This document shows positions 38,441 to 48,450 of a stretch of DNA of 64,000 nucleotides, one piece after another (within the stretch, counting starts at the first letter, position 1; every line of letters begins with the position of its first letter). The position numbers and the translations under genes were made by a program. The stretch is taken from the NCBI RefSeq assembly GCF_041381155.1, contig NC_091138.1, positions 31,117,604-31,181,603 on the forward strand, written 5' to 3'. The notes beneath the pieces were generated by a model. The model was not told the DNA's origin. It saw only the letters and a list, made by a program, of their open reading frames with translations, and searched no databases. Origin of the DNA: Argopecten irradians. Its lineage: Eukaryota > Mollusca > Bivalvia > Pectinida > Pectinidae.

Positions 38441-39589
38441 GGATCTGGCTGATGACGACGACGGTTGAGCAGCAACACAAACATCTGTATTGAGGTAATT
38501 ATGTCTTTACACATTATACATCTTCATGTATTGCCCAATATGCGCATTAAATCTTTGAAACCGATGCAACCTGAATATCCATACTGCAGGCTCCGAAACA
38601 TTCACCTCACAATGAAGTATTCTGTCCAAAAGGGTATTTCCAGATTTTTTTTTAGTTTGTTCATGTTTTCTCTATGAATATTACGACGACAAACTTCCGG
38701 GAGCATTGTATAGTAAGATAAAAGGGATACTGACCATGAACAATCTAATGGAATTTCATTAACTGTACGTTTTCTCCTTTTATCAATAAGTTTATTTAAT
38801 CCAGATTCTATATACTAACAAATAAGACTGGTTAAACGTTCTGTTGATTTTTTCTGCTGGCGATCATTGTTACTGCTTCAGAAGAATTGAATTTTACAAG
38901 CCATGTATTAGAACATTCATTGATTTTCCTATGGTTATTATTTAGTAGATTATCTCTTAGATCCGGGGATTCCACTGTAAACAACCAATGGTATGTCGTC
39001 AGCAGTTTGATGGTGCAGTTGATACTGCTTACAATATCGTCAACGGCAAGCAAATGCAAGTAATTTGAACACTAAGAAAAGTTCACTTACAGTGTTAAAT
39101 AATATTATATACTTTATCGCGATGTTTTAAAATAATTCATTTAGGCTGCCTTCGACTGGCAATTCTCGAGTATTAGTGAGCTCGAGGTTAGTTATAGAAA
39201 TGTCGAACTCTCTGTCAGTTAATATTTAACTGGGAGAGTAAAGCCGTTTTTGTATATACGTTTTGACTGTTTGTTCGTTTACGGATCTGATAGTTTTATA
39301 TATTATATCAAACAAGCTTTGACAAAGCTCTCAAAAACTTGTATCAAAAACTACAGATGAGTGATGATTTATAACTGAAATAATAACTTAAGCATACAGC
39401 CGAACCGGTTGTTCCGAATAAATGAAAACGGCCAGCCTCGTTCCGCCATTTTAACTCTTCAAATACGAGGGTTCTGAAAACGTCCTTCACCTTCTGTAAA
39501 ATATCTATTTCTAGAATTCTGAAAGTTTAAGTTAAATATTGTTAACTTATGTACAATGAATTTAAATCATTGTAAAAAATGCCATCTTA
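38441..39589. other. Noncoding sequence
   Basis: Nothing recognised. The left limit of the B/C inverted duplication lies near 39590. Confidence 0.4.
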
Positions 39590-39720
39590 GCTATATATTG
39601 GGACATGTATACGTCTGTAACTGTGCTAGATCGGGTCTACCGGCGTTCGGGAGGTCCAGTGTTCGAAACCCGGCCTAGCTGTGCAAAAACAGATGTCATT
39701 AATGAAACAAAGAACACAAA
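39590..39720 (+). mobile_element. SINE-like tRNA-derived fragment in the 3' flank of gene B
   Basis: TGTGCTAGATCGGGTCTACC and GTCCAGTGTTCGAAACCCGG resemble A- and B-box regions. The same sequence, diverged, occurs inverted at about 48600-48690 behind gene C, so it predates the B/C duplication. Confidence 0.4.
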
Positions 39721-40438
39721 CCAAGTTGTTGACAACAAAACGAATGTAATGAAAATAAAAGAAATATTGAAAACAGATTAATAGTCTATTAATAGAAATT
39801 TGGATTTGGTGACGTCTGATCCTTCACTCTTTGTACAACACGATATGTCGTAACTACACACCCTGCTGGCGAAACCCTTCTTCTTGTCTCCTGTGCACCT
39901 GGTTCTTGGCGTAAAGCACAACAATATCAAGCATCGTTTCGTCGTACCAACGATTCAGTCGACGGAAAATCTTTGCCACTCTTTCTTGGATTCTGACAAA
40001 TATATTAGGCTGTTTGTTCAAGTTGACCCACTTTCCGTTTATCCGTACGGCACATGGAGGACAGGTCGGTCTCGGACATCCGGGAGAGGGACGACTTGTT
40101 GGTGCTATGGTCGGAATGCCAATGTGTCGGACCAAGGCTGTCGGAACGCCAGTGTGTCGGACCAAGGCTGTTTTGTCATGTCCTTCTTTCGTCATTGAAT
40201 CAACAATGACAATTTCTTTTTTGTCTCCAGCTTCTGTAGATTTAGGGATACGTTCTTCCATGATAAATTGTTCTCGGCCAGGTTTTGAATTTAGGTGAGT
40301 TACTCCTGAAAAATGGGAACATAGCTTTCAGTCAAAAGATAAAACATCTATAGTGTAAAATAAAAGGAAGGGTAAATGATAGTGTTAACTTTTAAGAGTA
40401 TAAATAATACATATTTCTAGTTACATTTTCTCTTTTTT

Positions 40439-41810
40439 TACGGTGGATAATTTGTGCTATTTCATCTTTTCTTCTTTTCGCCCCGAAAAGACGAGAATAA
40501 AGAAACCTTAAATTTCGTCTTTTCATATTTTCGCCCCGAAAAGACGAGATTTAACCATCTTTGTATCTCGTGTTTCCGAGGCAAAAAGACGGAAAATAAA
40601 ACACGAAAAGACGAAAGTGATGCACGTTAATTAGCGACTTTGATTCTGCTCTTTTCGCCTTCAATGTCTCGTCTTTTCGCCCCGAAAAGTCTCGTCTTTT
40701 CGCCCCGAAAAGACGAAAATTAACAAACCTCAATTTTCGTTTTTTTCGTCTTTTCGCCTCGAAAAGACCAGATTTTAGAAACCCTAAATTTCGTCTTTTC
40801 GCCCCGAAAAGATGAAAATTAGTAAACCTTAATTTTCGTATTTTCGTCTTTTGGTCCGATGTGGAAGCAATTTTGAAATCTTTTTATCTTATTGACTTAA
40901 TTGTTCAATATGGAAGCATCAAAGTAGTTTATGATAACAATCGATGTATTAAATTGATAAGTATTACTAGGTTCGTCGTCAATAACTAGGATTAGAAGTA
41001 TTAAAACAGGAGTAAACATGGTTGTTTACAGCAGTTACGTATACTTCTCATACGTACCACAAAAAGCACTTATAGGAGTTGCCTCCCCTACACAAATTGA
41101 AAAAAAAAAGTTGTCGGCCGGTAATATTTGAAAGCGTTTGAACCTCGTATCAACTTGTTAAACAAAATAATTATGAAAGACAACTCGTGACGACTTTGAT
41201 TATAATGGAAAGACTTGTACCAAGATATGCTCAAATACAGTTCATCATCACAATCAGTCAGTAAGAACAATGTACTGTGTATTATCTGAAAAGACATTTT
41301 GCCTACATACATGATATGGTCTTCATCATAATTGTACATTAGAAATTACATTATAATCTCCGTCGTATATGAAAGATGACAACTTATATTTGTAATGTAG
41401 ACGGTTTGTTGGGGGACATGAGCAATAAATACCCATTTAGTAATAATTCAGGATAAAAAAATTCACATAGAATCTAGGTTAGTAGGTCATAAAACATGCT
41501 TGCTTATCATAATAGTCAAGGGAGAACCCCGTTATTGAAATTACTTTGTAAAAGCATATCAAATTGATATTGATAGTATTTGATTTTACCGACAAATATT
41601 ATCTAAGCTTGCCTAGGTCTAAATCTTCGTTTTTGATTACATTTTGCACCAAGTCACTTGGGGCGAAAAGACGAAAAGACGAAAAGACGAAAATTAAGGT
41701 TTGTTAATTTTCGTCTTTTCGGGGCGAAAAGACGACAATTGAGATAATCAATTTTCGTCTTTTCGGGGCGAAAAGATGAAAAGACGAAATGGCATATTTC
41801 AGCCACCGTA
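40439..41810. mobile_element. Array-bearing DNA element (CGTCTTTTCG arrays) in intron 2 of gene B
   Basis: Ends TACGGTGGATAATTTGTGC (40439) and GGCATATTTCAGCCACCGTA (41810). The right terminus read inwards, TACGGTGGCTGA..T..GCCATTTCGTC, matches the 30957 foldback terminus TATGGTGGCTGATTACGGCCATCTCGT. Subterminal arrays of CGTCTTTTCGCCCCGAAAAG (40460-40870 and 41658-41790) surround an interior of about 790 bp without coding. A GCACGTTAATTAGCGAC word inside the left array parallels GCTAATTAGCG of the other element. Flanks TCTTTTTT and CTTTTCAT allow a weak 5-7 bp target duplication. Confidence 0.8.
40460..40870. repeat. Array of CGTCTTTTCG..CGAAAAGACG palindromes
   Basis: About ten copies of a 28-34 bp unit built from CGTCTTTTCGCCCCGAAAAGACGA and AAATTAAYAAACCT. 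Each unit is a hairpin by itself. Mirrored more briefly at 41658-41790. Confidence 0.85.
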
Positions 41811-42327
41811 CTTTTCATTAAATAGTAAGCGTTAAGATAAATTGTTTAATAGACTTGCCTTCAATTTTGCCAAATTGTTCTCCATCAACTGTGTTACAGG
41901 CAGAACTTGGGACATCTCCCTGTGATAATTTGATCTGAAACAAGTGAATAAATACAATTTAATTAAAACGACAAATAAACCAAAGTTTCCTGTCAGAATC
42001 ACAGAAATATCACAAAGCCATAGTTAAATGTACTCAATACTGTACTGTATAATTGTTTAATTTTGGGAGAGACGAAAATTTCACGATATCCCCTTTATAC
42101 ATGATACATGTATTTACTTAGTTTTGGGTAGATATTTCTCACGTTGACAATTTTAACAATAATACGCTATAAAATTTGTCAAGGATTCTTGTCAATTTTC
42201 TATTGAATTCGCGAGTATTTCAGTTCACTTGACGGCGAAAAAAAAATACAAACAAATTACCTGATATTGTTTCCTTCCTGTACCATCCGGTTTCTCTCTT
42301 TCTTCTTGTATACAGGAATTCCTTCTT

Positions 42328-42784
42328 TAGACTGGTTCCATTCCCTTAGTTCTCTACTCTCCGCCAGGCTACGCTCCGCTCACTAGGGACCGGTAGCGGG
42401 TAACCATGATGATTTTTTTGATTGGTCAATCTACATATCCGGTTCGCTGGCATCACTTTTTTAGGCGTGGGAAACCCCTTTACGCACGAAGCGACGGATC
42501 TTAACGTAAAGAATAAATAATTTATTTGAACGATATATAAACAAAAGTAAATAAGATCTTAAGTTTTGAAATCATTTCGTGCTAACAGAGTTTAGAGTGT
42601 TCATAGGAACGACGTTAATGACGTTATTTTCTCTTAACGGAAGTAGCCGTCTCCATGATGACATATCATGCGCAGAAATGATGCGCACTACTCTGGAGTT
42701 GGAATTCCCACTCAAGATGGCTACTCGCTACCGGTCCTCAGTGAAGCGTACGCAAGGGAGGTAACTGAGGCGGGAACCAGTCTA
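42328..42784. mobile_element. MITE with long inverted ends inserted in exon 1 of gene B
   Basis: Terminal inverted repeats of about 65-70 bp: TAGACTGGTTCC..TCCGCCAGGCTACGCT..GGGACCGGTAGCGGGTA at the left and its counterpart TACTCGCTACCGGTCCTC..GGAACCAGTCTA at the right. It is flanked by perfect 9-bp duplications TTCCTTCTT (42319-42327, 42785-42793). No transposase. Long ends with a 9-bp duplication fit a Mutator-like (MULE) non-autonomous element. Confidence 0.88.
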
Positions 42785-42894
42785 TTCCTTCTTGCGTCTG
42801 TGTGTGCTACATAACTCTCCGATTTAGACATGATGAATGTTGATGAGTATGCGTATGTTGTATACTTTGCCGCCAACAACAACACAGAACAATG

Positions 42895-42960
42895 GAACGT
42901 CACATGGTTAGCAACGTCACGTGATTAGCAACGCCACATGATTAGCAACGCCACGTGGTT
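42895..42960 (-). promoter_or_regulatory. 17-bp-phased CACRTG boxes upstream of gene B
   Basis: CACATG at 42901, CACGTG at 42918, CACATG at 42935 and CACGTG at 42952: four boxes exactly 17 bp apart, each in a TTAGCAACG(T/C)CAC(G/A)TG context, 70-126 bp before the ATG. CACATG is the mutated form of the box seen in A and C. Confidence 0.7.
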
Positions 42961-42999
42961 AGTAATTGTTGCGTTATAGACTGCATTACCTGCCTTTGT

Positions 43000-43085
43000 A
43001 CCAATTATCTCCGCTAGGCTTCGCTCATAAATACATAAGGATGTACCATCAATTATATTTTCGGAGCGAAACCTAGCGGAGGGTA
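43000..43085. repeat. Small inverted repeat
   Basis: TATCTCCGCTAGGCTTCGCTC and GAGCGAAACCTAGCGGAGGG face each other over about 75 bp. The word resembles part of the MITE terminus at 42350-42375 (TCTCCGCCAGGCTACGCTC), so it may be a tiny derivative. Confidence 0.55.
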
Positions 43086-44450
43086 AAAAACTACGGCAAG
43101 TATTGCAATCCCACGATAGCACGGATTATCTGCCTTAGTACCAAATAATTATACTCTAGGCGGCGCTCGTAAATAGTGGTATTTTTAGGATCAAAACTAA
43201 ACGGGCAGCAGGAAAACTACATGTATGGCAGTCATCTTGTCAGCAAGTTTTGATTGGCTCATTGTCTAAGCTCTTTTGCATGTGTCAGCTGGCGCTCTGC
43301 GTGTTGGATGTAGAAAAAAAGGCTTAAATTAATTCAGGAATGATTTTCGTTGTTTGTTGTTTACTGATGTGTGAACTGCATTTTTGTACAGAAAGTTAGC
43401 GCGTTATGTTGAAATATCTTTACAAAAAAATGCAGTTTACACACCAGTAAACAACAAACAATAACAATCATTCCTTATATTTACATTTCGACCGACCCTT
43501 TCATTAAAATTTTGTGTTCAAATAAAATAAAACTTTGTTATACGATTGTTAGAACAGTCGGTCAATTGATGGAATCCCGGAACAGCTGGCTTCAATTTGG
43601 CGGGAAATGTTGTCAAATTCTGAGAGTACACAATTAAAATTCCACATTAACTTGATTTTGTTTCATCCTATTTATACAATATTACAATATTTGTTAAATA
43701 TTGTATTTGTTGATATTTAATTTTAGATTAACGTTACATTAATATATGCAGTATATTGAAGATTTGCATATAGATATGTACAATAGGCCTAATCGGATGC
43801 TCATTCACACTACTTGCTGAAGTCAGTGTTCCGGTGTGTGTATTCTTGCGCGGCAACCACTGCGTTTACGCAAGTGTAAACGATTGCCCGGTTAGTAAGG
43901 TTATATAGAAAGGTGAAAACGGAAAGGTAAATATTACACTGTAACCATAATGTATAAACATGTAGTACCATCTACGGTGTATTTCGATAACCTCTCTCTT
44001 GTTAATTTAATTATAAAATTGATTCGACTCTTGAAGTATTCTAGGCAAACGCTATAGTGAATCCGGATAAAATATGTATTGCTATTTTTCATAATTCATG
44101 CGCTTAAGCAGAAAGTGGTTAACTGTATAAGGATCAGGTTACCGACTAGCGTATGGATCATCTTTATTTCGCTTGCACGTCTCTTTTTTTTTCATACTAT
44201 GTACTATGTCTTTCACTCTGTGGTATTAGTGATATCTAGATTATACTTGTCATGGTTGATGTCTAAACACATTTGTCTTGTACAAAAGGCACACATTTCA
44301 TGTATAATCTTTGAAATTCAACTTATGTAAATAATAGAACTAGCTAAGTGACATATCTGCAGCTGAGGACACAAGAACCTTGCACGCATTTGATTCTATG
44401 TTTAATGTTTATATAAACTATTTTGCTGGAAATTCGTGCCAGGTCCCTGT
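43086..44450. other. Segment present only in the left arm of the B/C inverted duplication
   Basis: The right arm has only about 120 bp between the corresponding points (46870-46990), so about 1.3 kb was gained here or lost there. Contains the hairpin at 43337-43474; otherwise nothing recognised. Confidence 0.5.
43337..43474. mobile_element. 138-bp hairpin MITE-like element
   Basis: GGAATGATTTTCGTTGTTTG, TTTACTGATGTGTGAACTGC and ATTTTTGTA are mirrored by TACAAAAAAATGCAGTTTAC, ACACCAGTAAAC and AACAAACAATAACAATCATTCC. The arms are about 55 bp around a loop of about 25 bp. No clear target duplication seen. Confidence 0.75.
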
Positions 44451-44453
44451 GTC

Positions 44454-45310
44454 TGAAGGAACAAATACGACTAACAACATTCTTTCTAACAAAGTGAATG
44501 AATTCGTCGACATCGATGAAATATTAAGAGTTCCTCTGCAATTGTGAAGCCTAAGTGGATGTAACGAGAATAGTTAGAGTCTACGTTTCCAGGTCATAAA
44601 ATCACATCCGTACCTTAATTTGGTTCCATTCTAATTCAAACTCGACTCACGAGTGTGTTCGCGTCAGATTATAAGGACGCGAGGTTAAGTAACATCACAG
44701 GAATATGAAAAAATAGTCATGTTAAGCAGGGGCGTAGGAAGCGCCCCCCCCCCCCCCCCCCCCGTTCCCCAGGACGGGGGGGGGGCAAACATGTCTTTTT
44801 GCCCCCCCCCCCATTTTCGCCGAGTGAATTGTTCTAAAAATACCCCCCCCCCCACTTTGGCGCTCGCAAATTCTCCCAACCCCCCAACCCCCTCCCACCC
44901 CCCAAACAATCAAAAAACATCAAAATACATCGTAAATCTCATCTCAGTCATTCTATATCGTAATATGTTCCCAGGGGATACTCCGGACCCCCAAACTCGC
45001 ACGCTATTTTGCTTATAATTTTCTGTGAGCGACGCCACGGTCTATAAATGTGAACAAGGATTATATGTAATGATATTTGGAAAAAAAATATATTAAGTAT
45101 CTCCTGTGGGTGCGGAGCGCGCGAGGGGGATTGTTACGAAATATTGAGCACCTTTTGCCCCCCCCGCCCCCATTACGTTTCATCTTCCTACGCCACTGTT
45201 AAGACATGTCTATATACTGTTAACGTACTTATTTTAGCGAGAGTTTAATTTTAGAGCTTTTGGTGTAGTCTTTGAAGCGCTAATTCATGTACAGATCTAA
45301 ATTTAGATAT
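44454..45310. repeat. Inner left part of the B/C inverted duplication
   Basis: 44454-44690 pairs with about 46670-46880 (CTAACAAAGTGAATGAATTC, GTGGATGTAACGAGAAT, AATTTGGTTCCATTCTAATT). 45215-45310 pairs with about 46500-46635 (ACTGTTAACGTACTTATTTT, CGCTAATTCATG). The element at 44727-45198 interrupts this arm. Confidence 0.75.
44727..45198. mobile_element. TTAA-flanked MITE with GGCGTAGGAAG ends and poly(C)/poly(G) tracts
   Basis: Ends CAGGGGCGTAGGAAG and CTTCCTACGCCACTG; flanks TTAAG on both sides (44722-44726, 45199-45203). The interior has runs of 9-21 C or G near 44743, 44776, 44804 and 44846. TTAA targets suggest a piggyBac- or Kolobok-type mobiliser. Glycine/proline-rich frames here are artefacts of the homopolymers. 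Confidence 0.75.
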
Positions 45311-46490
45311 CCGTATTTCTGGTCGAATTGCGCAAATTAATACAGATCACCATTATAATAGTGATCTGTATTAAATCAGATTAACCGCACTAGTAAATCA
45401 TTATTTACATTTTTTTTTTCGTCTTTGTGCTGAAATTTGACAGTGCTAAAATAAGTGTGTTTACAGTATTTTGGCGAGCTTTCAACACTCTATCTTATCT
45501 AAACGTTAGCTTTGCTATCACATTAAATAGTTATATCTCCTCCATCGCCTCCATTGTCATTGGCTAATACACTGTCACGTGGAGGTAGTTACAACATATC
45601 CACTGTGATTCTAATTTTAGAAACTTCAAGTTCAAAATGACATAATCATGAACTATCGTGATGTCATAGTCACGTCGATATTGCCCTCGTGAATATCAAA
45701 TCCAATCGTTGAGTCCATCAGGGTGTTGTCCTATGGCCATCGTTTTTCTTGTAGGTATTTTAAAATAAAATATGCATATTTTCAAAGATATTTCATATCT
45801 AATGTAAATTTAGGGACCATCCATTCGATTAATAAGGTTTTATACTACCCTGGCAGTATTGACATCGTCAAATTAAAGGTCCGTTTTACATGTAATTGAT
45901 ATATGCACCCATTTTTGAAACATTACTATTATCTATTACAATATTTGAAAGTTGTGCACTGTTTTCGCATCGATGCATACAATATATATCATGTATACGC
46001 AGAGTTCAATTGAATTTACAAAGAAATGATAACGTTTCATTTGGAATGATCCAATTACATATCAAGTATATTTTTAAAACTAATCGAAGTAATTTCAATC
46101 TAGTAATACAGAAAATCCCTACAGCAGAGATGATGATTCAAATTCGTAACTTGCATTGGAGGGATTTATGTCATTGCATCCACATTGTTTTAACCCTGGC
46201 TACGCCCCTGATTTAGGAAGTCGTGTAATGTACAATAATAAGTAGCATTTTCTTTCTGGACAGAAAGGGGACTAACTCAAACATTTTCAGTATAGCTATA
46301 TCAATAATAAAAACCATAATATCATATAGAAATTCATTTATTCTTTATTTCAATGAAATATTTAAAAATTGTCATACATAAAAAATAATGTACAGTAGTG
46401 GTGAAAATTTTAAATTTGGCCTCTGTAAACTGTATCAGATTTACCTGAATATGTATTTAGTGTGTTGTACCGCTGCCTAATGTTCAAAGT
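45311..46490. other. Spacer at the centre of the B/C inverted duplication
   Basis: About 1.2 kb, unpaired, AT-rich. An open frame at 45896-46216 (106 codons) has no recognisable homology, and I do not call it. Confidence 0.45.
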
Positions 46491-47065
46491 ATTCGATTTG
46501 TTGTATGTCTTAAATTTAGCTCTGTCCATGAATTAGCGATTCAAAGACAGCGCGAATAGCGTTAAAATTAGACTACCGCTAAAATTATTCTGCAGATAAA
46601 ATAAGTACGTTAACAGTATATAGAATGTCTAAACTAATTAATGTGTCATATCCCTGTGGTGTACTGAAAATCGTACATACTCGTAAGTCGGGTTTGAATT
46701 AGAATGGAACTAAATTTAGTTACGGATGTGAAACACAGTCTCCCTGTTTGACGCCTAACCATTCTCGTTACATCCACCTATGCCTCACAATGGAACAGAA
46801 ACTCTAAATATTTCGTTCATGTCGACCAATTTAATCACTTTGTTAGAATTTAAAGCACTTTGTTAGGCACATTTGCTCCTCCCTTTATCACTGACTCGTG
46901 TTTTTATAACACAGGGGAGAGAGAGGATAAAAACATGAACCCGACACAGGCTAGAGATCGAGAACTTGACTGTCGAAGTTTTCCTACTGTCTGCTAAGTT
47001 TTGCTCCGAAAATACCAGTATTTTTGGTACTAAGGCAGGTAATCCAGTCTAGACATAACTATCAA

Positions 47066-47132
47066 ATCACGTGGCCGATCTAAATCACGTGACGTGGCGT
47101 TGCTAATCACGTGACGTTGCTAACCACGTGAC
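47066..47132 (+). promoter_or_regulatory. CACGTG box cluster upstream of gene C
   Basis: Perfect CACGTG at 47068, 47086, 47108 and 47125 (spacings 18, 22 and 17), with TTGCTAATCACGTGACG and TTGCTAACCACGTGACG around the last two, 73-136 bp before the ATG. Inverted homologue of the gene B cluster. Confidence 0.72.
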
Positions 47133-47203
47133 GTTCCATTGTTCTGTCTTGTTGTTGGCGGAAAATTATACAACATACGCATACTAAACAACATTCAGTT
47201 ATC

Positions 47204-48450
47204 ATGTCTAAATCGGAGAGTTGTGTAGCACTCCAAGACTCTAGACAGAGTTCCAATTTACCAGAAGAAGGAGAGAAACCGGAGGTCACAGGGACGGGAT
47301 ATTACCAGGTAGTTTGTTCATCCTTTTTTATTTCTGTTTCTTTTCTTTTTCCGTTGAGGATTGGAGTTCATTTCTTTATAGTTGTTTTTGTTCGCAGTCA
47401 AGCGAGCTGAAATACTCGTGGATACAATGGGAAAATTGACAAGAATGATGGACAACTTTTATAGCGTATTAATGTTAAAATTGACAATATGAGAAAATTC
47501 TACCCACGAATTAGTAAATATGTATAAAGGGAAACATCGCGAAATTTTCTTCTCTCACAAAATTAAACAGTTAAACAGTGTTTAGTACATTTAACTATTT
47601 AAACATTTAACGGCTATGTGATATTAGACTAGGTGCGATTCTGAGTGTATACCTTGGATTCTTTGTCGTTTTACTCACATTGTATTTATTAACTTCTTTC
47701 AGATCAAACAATCACAAGGAGATGTCTCAAGTTCTGACTGTCTTACAGTTTATGGAGAACAATTTGACCAAATCAAAGGTTAGCTTATTTTAACATTTTC
47801 TTTTTATGTATTTATTAATAATAATATGATACTTGTTACCTGTCCTTGAGGTCGTTTTAATTTGCCAAGTTTCCGCCTGTCTGAAAAAAAAGAAAAAGAG
47901 AAATCTCTTATTATTCAAGCAAGCGGGTGAATATAACTAAATACGCATATGAATTAACGCTATCATTCATCATTCATTTTATTCTATGGATGCCTTATCT
48001 TTTGAATGAAAGTTATGTTCCCATTTTACAGGTATAACTCACCTAAATTCAAAACCTGCCCAGGGACAATATAACAATATCCCAGTATCTCCAGAAACAG
48101 GAGACAACAAAGAAATTGTCATCAATAATGTTGGTTCGACGACGAACGAAGGACATGACAAGACAGACTTGGTCCGACACATTGGCGTTCCGACCAAAGC
48201 ACCAACAAGTCGCCCCTCTCCCGGACGTCCGAGGCCGACCTGTCCTCCCTGTGCCGTACGGATAAACGGAAAGTGGGTCAACTTGAACAAACAGCCTAAC
48301 ATATTTGTCAGAACTAAAGAAAGAGTGGCAAAGATTTTCCGTCGACTGAATCGTTGGTACGATGAAACGATGCTTGATATTGTTGTGCTTCACGCCAAGA
48401 ACCAGGCGCACAGGAGACAGGAAGAAGGGTTTCGCCAGCAGGGTGTTTAG
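47204..48450 (+). CDS. Gene C: intact paralogue of the unknown three-exon family, 199 aa
   Basis: Exons 47204-47308 (105 nt), 47703-47778 (76 nt) and 48032-48450 (419 nt). Donors CAG|GTAGTT and AAG|GTTAGC; acceptors TTTCAG and TTACAG; phases 0 and 1; total 600 nt open with stop TAG. Best-preserved member. N-terminal 60 residues are acidic/polar (MSKSESCVALQDSR at the start), with no signal peptide. Residues about 114-134 are Pro/Arg-rich and lead into CPPC. Then come AVRINGKWVN and a positively charged region predicted helical by composition (KERVAKIFRRLNRWYDETML), ending HRRQEEGFRQQGV. Two close cysteines plus a basic stretch could mean nucleic-acid or metal binding, but that is a guess. A polyadenylation signal AATAAA lies at 48759-48764. 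Function unknown. The shared intron phases and promoter boxes with A and B argue for a genuine, expanding gene family. Confidence 0.85.

Larger units (their letters stand above)
39854..42831 (-). pseudogene. Gene B: third-family paralogue, exon 1 split by a MITE
   Basis: Exon 3 is 40305-39854, exon 2 is 41934-41859 (76 nt). Exon 1 runs 42831-42785 and resumes at 42318-42261, separated by a 457-bp MITE plus its target duplication. Removing the MITE and one duplicate restores exactly 105 nt, with the same ends as genes A and C. The ancestral product would have 210 residues, closest to C, including TCPPCAVRINGKWVNLN and RRLNRWYDETMLDIVVL. With the MITE in place the frame from the ATG runs into a stop in the element. 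Exon 2 ends AAG|GCAAGT, a GC-type donor with otherwise strong consensus. Exon 3 carries a 30-bp tandem duplication (ALVRHTGVPT/ALVRHIGIPT). Intron 2 is swollen by the array element at 40439-41810. Exons 2-3 are still open, so the hit may be recent or the locus polymorphic. Confidence 0.8.

Noticed and set aside
44685-45018. Glycine- and proline-rich open frames
   Set aside because: Caused by poly(G)/poly(C) runs in a MITE.
45896-46216. 106-codon open frame in the spacer of the inverted duplication
   Set aside because: No domain, low-complexity AT-driven composition, no splice or start context worth noting.
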